Source: an uncultured Bacteroidales bacterium
Lineage (GTDB): Bacteria; Bacteroidota; Bacteroidia; Bacteroidales; Bacteroidaceae
DNA length: 64,000 nt
Direction: 5' to 3'
Assembly (NCBI GenBank): GCA_902798685.1
Contig: CADBXO010000015.1
Span: 1 to 64,000 of the forward strand
Position 1 is the stretch's first letter; each line of letters starts with the position of its first letter. Shown here piece by piece: positions 1 to 9,067 of the stretch. The position numbers and the translations under genes were made by a program. The notes beneath the pieces are model-generated. The model worked only from the letters and a program-made list of their open reading frames with translations. It had not been told where the DNA came from and did not search any database.

Positions 1-1353
<1,353 letters not shown>

Positions 1354-1629
1354 TTATTTGCCAACCACAGCCAGAACATCGCTCTGGCGCATAATCAGAT
1401 ATTTGGTTCCCTCAACTTCAAGCTCGGTGCCTGAATATTTGCCGTAAAGCACCTGGTCACCCTTCTTGAGGATCATCTCCTCATCCTTGGTGCCGTTACC
1501 TACTGCAATTACCTCACCCTTAAGGGGTTTCTCCTTTGCTGTGTCAGGAATGATGATACCACCCACAGTCTTCTCCTCGGCTGCTGCCGGGAGTATCAGA
1601 ACGCGGTCTGCTAATGGTTTAATGTTCAT
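1354..1629 (-). CDS. groES: Co-chaperonin GroES
   Basis: The 91-residue heptameric lid of the GroEL chamber. It begins [12 protein letters not shown] and carries the mobile-loop region with the [18 protein letters not shown] segment around residues 18-35. The C-terminal [12 protein letters not shown] strand is present. Length is normal for the family. It is first in the groES-groEL operon and is preceded by a 137-base non-coding stretch containing a candidate promoter and an inverted repeat. No CIRCE (HrcA) operator is visible there. Confidence 0.98.
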   Translation of the reverse strand: MNIKPLADRVLILPAAAEEKTVGGIIIPDTAKEKPLKGEVIAVGNGTKDEEMILKKGDQVLYGKYSGTELEVEGTKYLIMRQSDVLAVVGK

Positions 1630-1691
1630 ATCTTTATTGTTTAAGTTATTTGTTGCGACTTAAAAGCCCCTCATCGGGCAATTGGGTAAGA

Positions 1692-1752
1692 GCCAAAAAT
1701 ATGCCAAACTGCCATACGGGTGTAAAGTGTCACCAGTCATGACAGTTTGGCA
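1692..1752 (-). promoter_or_regulatory. groES upstream region: -7 box and long inverted repeat
   Basis: On the minus strand TATTTTTG (1694-1701) fits the Bacteroidetes -7 consensus TAnnTTTG; no good -33 TTTG is found at the right distance. The same place reads TGGC-N7-TGGC, which resembles a sigma-54 -24/-12 element, so two promoter types are possible. A perfect 10-bp inverted repeat, TGCCAAACTG (1702-1711) and CAGTTTGGCA (1743-1752), lies just upstream with 31 bases between arms. It could be a regulator site for heat-shock control or part of the cdaA transcript end. Function is inferred. Confidence 0.45.
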
Positions 1753-1766
1753 CAATAAAAGTTTAC

Positions 1767-2540
1767 TTATCTGACATTCTCAGAGAGGAAACGCGTAAGC
1801 GCATCGGCTGACAGGTCTCTCTGGAACGATCCTTTATGGAATACCGTAATCCTTCCGGTCTCCTCAGATACCACCACTGCCACGGCGTTGGTCTTCTCGG
1901 CTATTCCCATAGCTGAGCGGTGACGAAGGCCGAATGACTTGGGCAGCTCCTCGGACTGTGATACAGGCAGGATGCAGGCGGCTGATTCTATGCGGTCACC
2001 CACTATGATCATTGCGCCGTCATGCAGCGGGCTGTTCTTGAAGAATATGTTCTCTATAAGGAACTGGTTGATATTGGCATTGACCGTCTCGCCCGATGCA
2101 ATCACATCATGCAGTTCATCGGTCTCACCTATCACTATCAGGGCACCCTCCTTGTTGTGGCTCATGCTCTCGCAGGCCTTTACTATGGGCTCCCACTTGG
2201 TTATATCCTGACCGTTGTGACGGCGGACAAGCCAATGGAACAGCTTGCGGGTACGTGTTGATGTGCCGATGTCACGGAAGAAATGGCGGATATCATCGGC
2301 AAACAGCACGATCAGGGCAATCACGCCCACATCGACCAATTTGTTCATCACGGCTCCCAGGAGCTGCATCTTAAGGACTTGTGAAACCACAATCCAGACC
2401 AGGATGAACACAAGGATTCCTATGAACATGTTGAGCGAACCGGTCCTCTTCATCAATTTGTACAGATAGAATAGGAGCAACGAGACGCATACCACGTCAA
2501 TTATGTCCTTGATACCGAATGATACGAAATAGTCTACCAT
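1767..2540 (-). CDS. cdaA: Diadenylate cyclase CdaA (c-di-AMP synthase)
   Basis: Membrane-bound enzyme making cyclic di-AMP from two ATP. Three N-terminal hydrophobic segments (about 12-28, 37-55, 66-82) are followed by the DAC catalytic domain. The signature DGA (174-176) sits in SPLHDGAMIIVGDRI and the second motif RHRSA is at 206-210. The length of 257 residues fits the CdaA class rather than DisA. It lies 4 bases after folP, a neighbour arrangement common in Bacteroidetes. No CdaR-type regulator gene is adjacent. c-di-AMP usually controls potassium and osmotic balance and wall integrity, consistent with wall genes upstream in the same run. Confidence 0.95.
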   Translation of the reverse strand: MVDYFVSFGIKDIIDVVCVSLLLFYLYKLMKRTGSLNMFIGILVFILVWIVVSQVLKMQLLGAVMNKLVDVGVIALIVLFADDIRHFFRDIGTSTRTRKLFHWLVRRHNGQDITKWEPIVKACESMSHNKEGALIVIGETDELHDVIASGETVNANINQFLIENIFFKNSPLHDGAMIIVGDRIESAACILPVSQSEELPKSFGLRHRSAMGIAEKTNAVAVVVSEETGRITVFHKGSFQRDLSADALTRFLSENVR

Positions 2541-2544
2541 ATCT

Positions 2545-3315
2545 TTATCTGTTATCTTTTAATGCCTGCATTATGCGGACGGTATGGGCTGCCTCCTCTA
2601 CATCATGAACGCGGATCCAGTCAGCACCCTGCTCTATTGCCACCGTATTCATGGCAATTGTAGCCGGCAGCGCCTGCTCAGGTGTGATCTTAAGCAGCTT
2701 CCACGCCATTGATTTGCGGGAAAGGGCCGACAGTACCGGAAGTCCGAACTTACAGAGCTCAGACTGATGGGCCAGCACGGTGTAGTTCTGCTCAACTGTC
2801 TTTCCGAAACCATATCCGGGGTCCAGTATCACCTTGCGTTTTACGTCAACCCCAGCCTTTTCCATTATCTGCAGCCTCTCCTTAAAGAATGACATCATCT
2901 CTCCCACAGGATCCTCCTTGATGGTCTCCGACCACATGAGCACATACTGAGCGCCCGTATCGGCCACCACCTTATACATGTCATCATTGCCTCCATAAAC
3001 ATCATTGATGATATCCACCTTCCACTCCCTGACGCAGCGCTCTGCAATCTGCGGACGGTAGGTATCAACTGAAAGCAATATGTCAGGGAACTCAGCACGG
3101 ATGGCTTCAAGTCCCCATTCCAGGCGCTCCATCTCCTCCTCGGCCGATGCCTGCACGGCATTCGGTCTGGTGGAGCAGCCGCCTACGTCTATGGCATCGG
3201 CCCCATGGGAGATCATAAAGCGGACTCTTTCCAGAAGAGTGGTTTCGTCCTGAACACGTGACCCGCTCCAGAAGGAGTCAGGGGTCACGTTAATGATTCC
3301 CATTATCTTTACCAT
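2545..3315 (-). CDS. folP: Dihydropteroate synthase
   Basis: Condenses 6-hydroxymethyl-7,8-dihydropterin pyrophosphate with p-aminobenzoate in folate synthesis; the sulfonamide target. TIM-barrel motifs seen: IINVTPDSF (7-15), GGCSTRPNA (45-53), SVDTYRP (82-88), ILDPGYGFGKT (163-173), SALSRKS (196-202) and RVHDV (235-239). The chosen ATG at 3313-3315 gives 256 residues and lies one base after the stop of the preceding gene. A longer reading from 3360 would run into that gene, and MGIINV at 3303 is an alternative start. It is followed closely by cdaA and is probably cotranscribed with murF and the SGNH hydrolase. Confidence 0.95.
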   Translation of the reverse strand: MVKIMGIINVTPDSFWSGSRVQDETTLLERVRFMISHGADAIDVGGCSTRPNAVQASAEEEMERLEWGLEAIRAEFPDILLSVDTYRPQIAERCVREWKVDIINDVYGGNDDMYKVVADTGAQYVLMWSETIKEDPVGEMMSFFKERLQIMEKAGVDVKRKVILDPGYGFGKTVEQNYTVLAHQSELCKFGLPVLSALSRKSMAWKLLKITPEQALPATIAMNTVAIEQGADWIRVHDVEEAAHTVRIMQALKDNR

Positions 3316-3316
3316 C

Positions 3317-3985
3317 TTACTTCTTCTCTGCGTCCAGGAAGGCCTGTACCTGCTCGGCAATCTTGGTCATACCGGCTGCAGTGGGGTGATTCATGCGCTT
3401 CTCAATGCCCTCTACAGCAATTACGGGAACATTGTAGTGCTTGCAGATCTCCCTCATTGACTCACCCAGATTCTCTGACATACCGTCATTCAGAAGTGAG
3501 TAGATCTTCATGTTGGGATACAGCTTCTTGAGGTTGTCAAGCAGGTATGCAAATGCGGGACGGTAGAAATAGAGGTCCTCCTTTGTCCAGTTTGAATATT
3601 TGTAATCACCAAAGGGCTCGTGTGTCCAGTCATCATTGGTACCGCCGAATATGAACAGGATATCAGGGGCGCCGATGCAGTTCAGACGGGTTACGAAAGC
3701 GCGGTCTGAATAGTCGTCGTGGTTGTAGCCGCGGCAGCAGACGGTACTGCCTGACCATGAATCGTTCTTTTCAAGAACCCATCCGTTCTTCTCGATTACC
3801 TGAGCCCACCACTGCTGGCTCTGCTCTGTTACGCCGCAGAACTGGTTGGGATAGAATGTGTCATAATACTTGGGCATGGAACCCGTGAATGTTGAATAGG
3901 AGTCACCCATTACGGAGACCTTCAACTGTGCGGAAATAACGCCGCAAACAAGAACGCTTACGAATAATGCAAAAAACTTTTTCAT
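3317..3985 (-). CDS. Secreted SGNH/GDSL-family hydrolase
   Basis: A 222-residue serine hydrolase with a cleavable signal peptide (MKKFFALFVSVLVCGVISAQ), so it acts in the periplasm or outside. The SGNH blocks are present: GDSYS (27-31, nucleophile Ser29), the oxyanion block FGGTNDDW (113-120) and the catalytic NHPTAAG (199-205, His200). It lies between murF (2 bases upstream) and folP (1 base downstream). The substrate is unknown. Location in a wall-synthesis run makes a deacylase or deacetylase on a cell-surface polymer possible, but this is inference. Carbohydrate esterases of plant polysaccharide use share the same fold. Confidence 0.85.
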   Translation of the reverse strand: MKKFFALFVSVLVCGVISAQLKVSVMGDSYSTFTGSMPKYYDTFYPNQFCGVTEQSQQWWAQVIEKNGWVLEKNDSWSGSTVCCRGYNHDDYSDRAFVTRLNCIGAPDILFIFGGTNDDWTHEPFGDYKYSNWTKEDLYFYRPAFAYLLDNLKKLYPNMKIYSLLNDGMSENLGESMREICKHYNVPVIAVEGIEKRMNHPTAAGMTKIAEQVQAFLDAEKK

Positions 3986-3987
3986 AA

Positions 3988-5292
3988 TTATAAATTGGTT
4001 ATGGTTTTAGTTAATCCTATACTGTTGGAACCCTTGATCAGGATTGTCTTTCCGTTCACGGGTTCACTCTGCAATGCACTGTTTACAGCCTCGACGTCAG
4101 GAAAAAGCCTGAATCCGGAATCCTGGGCCACGCCGGCAAACTCACTGCCCACCAGCCAGACCTGGGTGAATCCGTATCTGTGTATCTCCTCGACAATACG
4201 TCTGTGCTCATCCATAGAAACCTCTCCCAGCTCCCTCATATCACCCAGGATAAGCATCTTGTCCTGAGCCTTTATCATGCTGAAGTTCTCAAGTGCGGCC
4301 GCCATGCTTGTGGGGTTGGCATTGTAGGCGTCAACCACCAGATGGTTGCGTCCGGTCTCTGTCAGCTGTGAGCGGTTGTTCTGCGGCATATACTCTGCAA
4401 CTGCAGCCGATGCATCCTGCTCCTTTACTCCGAACTTGAGTCCGATGGTAATGGCGGCTAGTGCGTTGTCCACATTGTATGCGCCTATAAGGTTTGTCTG
4501 GACAGTATGCCATCCACCCTTTCCGCTGCGCCAGCGGAACTTGACAAATGGATTGCACTCCAGCACCTCACCCTCAACTAGCAGTCCGTCATGTCCGGGC
4601 TTGCCGTATTCAATAACAGGCAGTCCTGCACACATCTGCTGCAGATGCTCATTGTCTCGGTTTACGAATGCCGTACCGCCGTGCTCACGCAGCCAGTCAT
4701 AAAGCTCGCCCTTGGTGCGCTTTACCCCCTCGAATGAGCCGAATCCCAGCAGATGGGCTTTACCCACATTGGTTATCAGTCCATAGTCAGGCTGGCTTAC
4801 CTCCACCAGTTCCTTTATGTCGCCGGGATGGCTTGCACCCATCTCAATGATGGCATACTCATGCTCAGGCTTTAATCCGAACACCGTGAGCGGAACACCT
4901 ATGGAGTTGTTCAGGTTACCCTGCGTGCAAAGTACCTTGTAGGTGGAACTCATCACTGCATTGGTAAGCTCCTTTGTGGTGGTCTTGCCGTTGGTTCCGG
5001 TAATGCCTATCACGGGAGTTCCCAGAGTGCGTCTGTGAAGAGCCGCAACCTGCTGCAGTGTAGCCAGCACATTGTCCGTGAGAATCATCCTGGGATCCTG
5101 TGCGTCATAGAGATCCGCATTGTCCATGACGGCGTAAGGACAACCCTGCTCCAACGCTCCGCGCACGAACTCATTTCCGTCAAAACGCTCACCCTTCAGG
5201 GCAAAGAACATCAGTCCGGGACCGCATTTGCGGCTGTCAGTGGTTACGCCCGTACACTTTTGGAATATGCTGTAGATCTCATTCACTGTCAT
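3988..5292 (-). CDS. murF: UDP-MurNAc-tripeptide:D-Ala-D-Ala ligase MurF
   Basis: Cytoplasmic ATP-dependent ligase adding D-Ala-D-Ala to the UDP-MurNAc-tripeptide, the last precursor step before the membrane. The 434 residues include the N-terminal substrate domain (TTDSRKCGPGLMFFAL), the P-loop GTNGKTT (99-105), the NNSIGVP segment typical of MurF and the C-terminal domain with ILGDMRELG. It sits apart from the dcw cluster, as in other Bacteroidales. The ATG is only 8 bases from a good -7 promoter box, so the message may start at or very near the start codon. Confidence 0.97.
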   Translation of the reverse strand: MTVNEIYSIFQKCTGVTTDSRKCGPGLMFFALKGERFDGNEFVRGALEQGCPYAVMDNADLYDAQDPRMILTDNVLATLQQVAALHRRTLGTPVIGITGTNGKTTTKELTNAVMSSTYKVLCTQGNLNNSIGVPLTVFGLKPEHEYAIIEMGASHPGDIKELVEVSQPDYGLITNVGKAHLLGFGSFEGVKRTKGELYDWLREHGGTAFVNRDNEHLQQMCAGLPVIEYGKPGHDGLLVEGEVLECNPFVKFRWRSGKGGWHTVQTNLIGAYNVDNALAAITIGLKFGVKEQDASAAVAEYMPQNNRSQLTETGRNHLVVDAYNANPTSMAAALENFSMIKAQDKMLILGDMRELGEVSMDEHRRIVEEIHRYGFTQVWLVGSEFAGVAQDSGFRLFPDVEAVNSALQSEPVNGKTILIKGSNSIGLTKTITNL

Positions 5293-5299
5293 AGTACCG

Positions 5300-5307
5300 C
5301 AAAAATA
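5300..5307 (-). promoter_or_regulatory. Candidate murF -7 promoter box
   Basis: TATTTTTG on the minus strand matches TAnnTTTG. Its last base lies 8 bases before the murF ATG, predicting a leaderless or nearly leaderless transcript. No convincing -33 TTTG is found 19-21 bases upstream. Confidence 0.45.
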
Positions 5308-5421
5308 GCAATTTTAGACCATCTTATACCTTTATTACAATATCTTTTGGAAAGGTTTATGTCTCTAAAACTCACAAAAAGGCGCAAAAAGTGCATTTAA
5401 AGTACATTTTTTCGTGTTTTT

Positions 5422-5453
5422 TTTGCTGCTTTAACAAATGTTCCCTACTTTTG
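5422..5453 (+). promoter_or_regulatory. Bacteroidetes-type promoter of the beta-barrel gene
   Basis: TTTG (5422-5425) and TACTTTTG (5446-5453) are separated by 20 bases, a full match to TTTG-N19-21-TAnnTTTG. The predicted start near 5460 gives a leader of about 80 bases before the ATG at 5540. The leader is AT-rich and contains two AAAGGACT repeats (5461 and 5473 region). Confidence 0.8.
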
Positions 5454-5539
5454 GCGCAACAAAGGACTAAAAAAAGGACTTTTTAAGGACTATACAATTA
5501 TAAAAAGGATACTAACAATCAATCTAAAATCACACAATT

Positions 5540-6088
5540 ATGAAGAAAGTATTATTCGTTATCGCAACTCTCGCACTCTGCATGTCTGCAAACGCAAAGT
5601 ATTGGTTCAGCGGTTCACTCGGTTTCAACAGCCAATCAGTTTATGGTACTGACAACAAGGAAAAGACTCAATATTTCTGCCCCGAATTCGGTATGGCAAT
5701 TGAGGACGCTCTTGAAGTTGGTGTAGGCCTTAACATCAAGAACCCGACATCTCTCAGCGGCCAGCAGAAATTCTCATTCGGCTTTGCACCTTTCCTGAGA
5801 TATACATTCCTCGACGAGGGCAGCTTCCATATGTTTGTACAGGGCAGCTTCGAGTATGAGGTTGTATCACCCAGCGGCTACAACTATTGGAATCTTGGAC
5901 TGTACATACAGCCCGGTATCCGTTTCGACCTCTCTGACCAGTGGTCAATCGTATCAAAGTTCGAGGGTCTCAGATACGTTCACACAAGCCAGCCTGAGTT
6001 AGCTTATCCCGGCATCCAGAAGCAGAACTACTTCGGTCTGGGCGCAGACTTCTCAGCTCTCAGCTTCGGTCTCGTATACGAGTTCTGA
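5540..6088 (+). CDS. Small secreted outer-membrane beta-barrel-like protein
   Basis: A 182-residue protein with signal peptide MKKVLFVIATLALCMSANA. The mature part alternates aromatic/hydrophobic and polar residues in short strands (for example YWFSGSLGFNSQS, FLRYTFLDEG, YNYWNLGLYIQPGIRF, FGLGADFSALSFGLVYEF). It ends in a phenylalanine strand, as expected for a small 8-strand barrel recognised by the BAM machinery. It has its own strong promoter and a terminator directly after, so it is a monocistronic and probably abundant gene. The family resembles Bacteroidetes outer membrane beta-barrel (OmpA-like N-terminal) proteins. The specific role is unknown. Confidence 0.75.
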   Translation: MKKVLFVIATLALCMSANAKYWFSGSLGFNSQSVYGTDNKEKTQYFCPEFGMAIEDALEVGVGLNIKNPTSLSGQQKFSFGFAPFLRYTFLDEGSFHMFVQGSFEYEVVSPSGYNYWNLGLYIQPGIRFDLSDQWSIVSKFEGLRYVHTSQPELAYPGIQKQNYFGLGADFSALSFGLVYEF

Positions 6089-6108
6089 TATAAATTCTCA
6101 TAAAAAAA

Positions 6109-6139
6109 CAGCCGGCCAAATGGTCGGCTGTTTTTTTGT
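6109..6139. terminator. Intrinsic terminator, usable on both strands
   Basis: Nine-base stem CAGCCGGCC / GGTCGGCTG (one G-U pair) with an AAAT loop, flanked by A7 and T7. It ends the barrel gene on plus and the tRNA-Leu transcript on minus. Confidence 0.85.
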
Positions 6140-6142
6140 TCG

Positions 6143-6223
6143 TACAGACGGGGGGAATCGAACCCCCACATCAAAGATACTAGATCCTAAGTCTAGCGCG
6201 TCTACCAATTCCGCCACGTCTGC
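6143..6223 (-). tRNA. tRNA-Leu (anticodon UAG)
   Basis: On the minus strand the acceptor arms GCAGACG and CGTCTGT pair (last pair G-U) with discriminator A. The D arm is GGCGGAATTGGTAGACGC. The anticodon stem CTAGA/TCTAG holds the loop CTTAGGA with anticodon TAG. A type II variable arm (TATCTTTGAT region) and the T arm GGGGGTTCGATTCCCCC follow. CCA is not encoded. It reads CUN leucine codons. Confidence 0.95.
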
Positions 6224-6252
6224 AACAAAAGCGCGTCCCGGATGGAACGCGC
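6223..6252 (-). terminator. Hairpin and T-run between sppA and tRNA-Leu
   Basis: On minus, GCGCGTTCC / GGGACGCGC form a nine-base stem (one wobble) with loop ATCC followed by TTTTGTT. It should end sppA read-through. The tRNA promoter predicts a start near 6248, inside the 5' arm, so tRNA transcripts would escape this terminator. Confidence 0.6.
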
Positions 6253-6254
6253 TG

Positions 6255-6285
6255 CAAAAGTAACTCTTTTTACATTAATATCAAA
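6255..6285 (-). promoter_or_regulatory. Promoter of tRNA-Leu
   Basis: Minus strand TTTG (6282-6285) and TACTTTTG (6255-6262) with exactly 19 bases between them: a perfect Bacteroidetes promoter. It fits between the sppA stop and the terminator hairpin. Confidence 0.8.
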
Positions 6286-6289
6286 AGCG

Positions 6290-8002
6290 TCATTTTATTT
6301 CCATGACGCTCTCCAGACGCAACATCAGGGCCGGACTGCGCATCTGACGCATTCTGGAAATAGCCGGGAACATGTCGCCCAGTGACGGCTCATTCTCGAC
6401 GCGTGTTGTCAAATTTTCCTCAGGATCCTCCGTATCACCGCCCGACAGCATCTTGAAGAGTGACACCTCCTTTGCAACCGGATATCTGCTCAACTGATAA
6501 TCAGCCTTGCTCAAACCCACCTTTGCAGCTGCATAGTTGATGGCGTCGTACAGACCGCCCAGGCTGTCAACAAGACCTATCTTCAGTGCATCGGCACCTG
6601 ACCAAACGCGGCCCTGGCCTATAGCATCGACACTGTCCTTTGAGATACCGCGTCCTTTAGATACCAGACCGGTGAAGTCGTCATAAATCCTCTCAATCTG
6701 CTTCTGAACGTATGCCACCTCCGAGTCATCAAGCTGACGCAGGCCGCTCATCATATCGCTGTGCGATGAAGTACCCACGGATTCAATGTTGACCTTGAGA
6801 TTCTTGCGGATTGCATCGCCCGCACTGGGTATCATACCGAATACACCGATAGAACCCGTGATGGTGCTCTCATCTGAGAAGATATAGTCTGACTGGGCCG
6901 ATATCCAATAACCGCCCGATGCGGCATAGTCACCGTAGCTGGCAATAACCGGCTTCACGGCACGCAGCAGTTCAAGCTCATGCCTTATAGCCTCTGATGC
7001 CTGAGCGCTTCCGCCGGGAGAGTTGACACGGAATACAACCGCCTTGACCTTCTTGTCCTCACGCACCTTACGTATGGTAGCGGCCAGTTTGGAGCCCACG
7101 ATATCGGCATCAGAACCACTGTTCACAATCTCACCGTCAGCATATACGACGGCAATCCTGTTCTTGCGGCTGCCCTTCTTGATCTTGGTTGCGTATTTGT
7201 TGATCTTTACAAAACCCACCTCCTGGATCCTGCCAGCTCCGTTCTGCTGGCAGAGGTATTTGTCAACCTGGTCCTTGTACCATATCTCATCAATAAGACC
7301 TTTGGCCTTATACTCCTCGGGGTGACACATCTCAAGGTTCTCAACCCACTCGTTGAACTCCTTCTGGCTGACACCGCGTGAAGCCGCGATCTGTCCGGAT
7401 ATGGTGTTCCATATTGAATTGAGGAGAGCCTCATTCTGAAGACGGTTCTCAGGGCTGGCGCTGTTGCGTACAAACATCTCACCGGCAGACTTGTACTTAC
7501 CGTGACGTATCAGCTGGACATCAACGCCCAGTGCGTCAAGCAGATCCTTGAGGAATATCATCTGACTGCCCACACCCGTAATCATGCTCTCCGATGCAGG
7601 ATCAAGAATGATCTTATCGGCCACCGATGCCAGATAATAGGACATGTTACTGAAGTTCTCACAGTAGGCTATCACCGGCTTGCCGGATTTCCTGAAACGC
7701 TCCAGGGCGGCACGGATCTCCTCCACCTGTGATACGCCGGCTGAGATATTCTCGGGGGTCATGTATATCATTCCAATGGTCTTGTCCTCGGCAGCCGCAT
7801 CGATGGCATTGATGTAACTGAGCAGAGTGACCGAATTGGGAGTACCCTGAACGATTGACATAACGTCCAGAGACGAACCGCCTGTCTTACGTTCTGCAAT
7901 AGGATTCTTGAAATCAATCTTAAGAACTCTGGCCTTTCCTGCAAATGCCATAAGCGGCAGCATGGCCAGAACAGCTGCTGCAAACAATCTCGCTTTTCTC
8001 AT
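6290..8002 (-). CDS. sppA: Signal peptide peptidase SppA (67-kDa type, S49)
   Basis: A 570-residue tandem-domain S49 serine protease that degrades signal peptides left in the membrane. The catalytic lysine is in YKSAGE (Lys171) of the first domain. The nucleophile is in AASGGYW (Ser362) of the second, after the RVNSPGGSAQASEAIRHEL strand. The N-terminus MRKARLFAAAVLAMLPLMAFAG looks like a short signal sequence or anchor; many Bacteroidetes homologues have a longer anchor. The gene starts 3 bases after the S41 peptidase, ending a four-gene operon led by parC. Confidence 0.93.
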   Translation of the reverse strand: MRKARLFAAAVLAMLPLMAFAGKARVLKIDFKNPIAERKTGGSSLDVMSIVQGTPNSVTLLSYINAIDAAAEDKTIGMIYMTPENISAGVSQVEEIRAALERFRKSGKPVIAYCENFSNMSYYLASVADKIILDPASESMITGVGSQMIFLKDLLDALGVDVQLIRHGKYKSAGEMFVRNSASPENRLQNEALLNSIWNTISGQIAASRGVSQKEFNEWVENLEMCHPEEYKAKGLIDEIWYKDQVDKYLCQQNGAGRIQEVGFVKINKYATKIKKGSRKNRIAVVYADGEIVNSGSDADIVGSKLAATIRKVREDKKVKAVVFRVNSPGGSAQASEAIRHELELLRAVKPVIASYGDYAASGGYWISAQSDYIFSDESTITGSIGVFGMIPSAGDAIRKNLKVNIESVGTSSHSDMMSGLRQLDDSEVAYVQKQIERIYDDFTGLVSKGRGISKDSVDAIGQGRVWSGADALKIGLVDSLGGLYDAINYAAAKVGLSKADYQLSRYPVAKEVSLFKMLSGGDTEDPEENLTTRVENEPSLGDMFPAISRMRQMRSPALMLRLESVMEIK

Positions 8003-8005
8003 ATA

Positions 8006-9067
8006 TCAAAAGTTTACCAGTTTGTCATTGATGAATGCGCGTGCACTCTCAATATAGGTGTCCACGCCTGCCTGGACATCCTCGTCCTTCATATCCAGGC
8101 GTATATGCGGAGCAACGCCGAATTCCACATGATTCTGATCGGCATCAAACGTGGGGGCCGATGAGAACCTTACCACCCATCCGTTAGGCAGTTCCGATGA
8201 CATGGGGTAGCCACCGCCTCCGCCTGTGGTATCACCCATGAGCGTCACGTTCTCAAGAGGTTTCATGAAGTAGGCAAATTCATTCGCACTGCTGAAAGAG
8301 CTGCGGTTTGTCAGTACGACAACAGGCTTTATCCATCTCAGATCATACTCTGCAGGGCTCAGTTCAGTCTTATACATCTTGGAGAAATCATTATGACCGG
8401 GGCCGTTCTTGTAACAGGCATAGCCCACCGTCACCTTCTTCTCCGTAAAGCGTGACGCCAGTGACTCGGAAGCAACCACAATACCGCCGCCGTTGTCGCG
8501 TATGTCAATTATCAGGCCGTTGCAGAGAGCCATATTGTTCAGCATGACATTCATCCTGCCGGCAGACATGGAATGCTCGAAACTCTCAATCACCAGATAT
8601 CCTATGTTATCTTCAAGAATGCGGTAGTAGTAACCGTTTCCGCCATATATGTAGTCATTTCCAAGGTACTTGTTCTGCAGATCCTTGGAGAAGTTTGCCG
8701 GATAGTCCGTCTTCCAGCTCCAGTTACGGCCGTAGTCATAAGCACTGGTCAGGTTGACATGACCGTCACGCAGTTCACCTATCATCTTGCAGAGCACCTC
8801 AAAAAGAGCCCTGTCTGACATGTCGTCCGATATGTTCGCGGCATACCTGGTCTTGACCTCATTCCAGTCCACACCCAGTTTCTCCTTCTTGAGGTCAAAG
8901 AAACAGTAATGCTCATCCATTATAGTCCAGAGAGCCATGAAGTTTCCCTGGGGGGTATCCGGGAATTCGCGGTCAGGAACCTCACCGTTCAACGCACAGG
9001 AGACCGGAAGCAATGCCGTCAACAGCACCGCCATCGCCAGAATCATATTTAAACGTCTCCTCTTCAT
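8006..9067 (-). CDS. S41-family peptidase lipoprotein
   Basis: A 353-residue protein with an N-terminal lipobox (LLPVSC), predicted to be lipid-anchored in the envelope. The C-terminal half has the S41 (tail-specific/C-terminal processing protease) core: LIIDIRDNGGG, the nucleophile block NRSSFSSANEFAYFM, and TGGGGGYPMSSELPNGW. I see no PDZ domain, so it resembles the short tricorn/CtpA-like S41 lipoproteins of Bacteroidetes. The ATG at 9065-9067 forms a 4-base ATGA overlap with the preceding gene, which decides the start. The substrate is unknown; it may act in envelope protein turnover alongside sppA. Confidence 0.85.
   Translation of the reverse strand: MKRRRLNMILAMAVLLTALLPVSCALNGEVPDREFPDTPQGNFMALWTIMDEHYCFFDLKKEKLGVDWNEVKTRYAANISDDMSDRALFEVLCKMIGELRDGHVNLTSAYDYGRNWSWKTDYPANFSKDLQNKYLGNDYIYGGNGYYYRILEDNIGYLVIESFEHSMSAGRMNVMLNNMALCNGLIIDIRDNGGGIVVASESLASRFTEKKVTVGYACYKNGPGHNDFSKMYKTELSPAEYDLRWIKPVVVLTNRSSFSSANEFAYFMKPLENVTLMGDTTGGGGGYPMSSELPNGWVVRFSSAPTFDADQNHVEFGVAPHIRLDMKDEDVQAGVDTYIESARAFINDKLVNF

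Noticed and set aside
1691-1705. Sigma-54 promoter as the main groES promoter
   Set aside because: The second half is TGGC instead of TTGC; the TAnnTTTG reading fits the rest of the window better, so it is kept only as an alternative.
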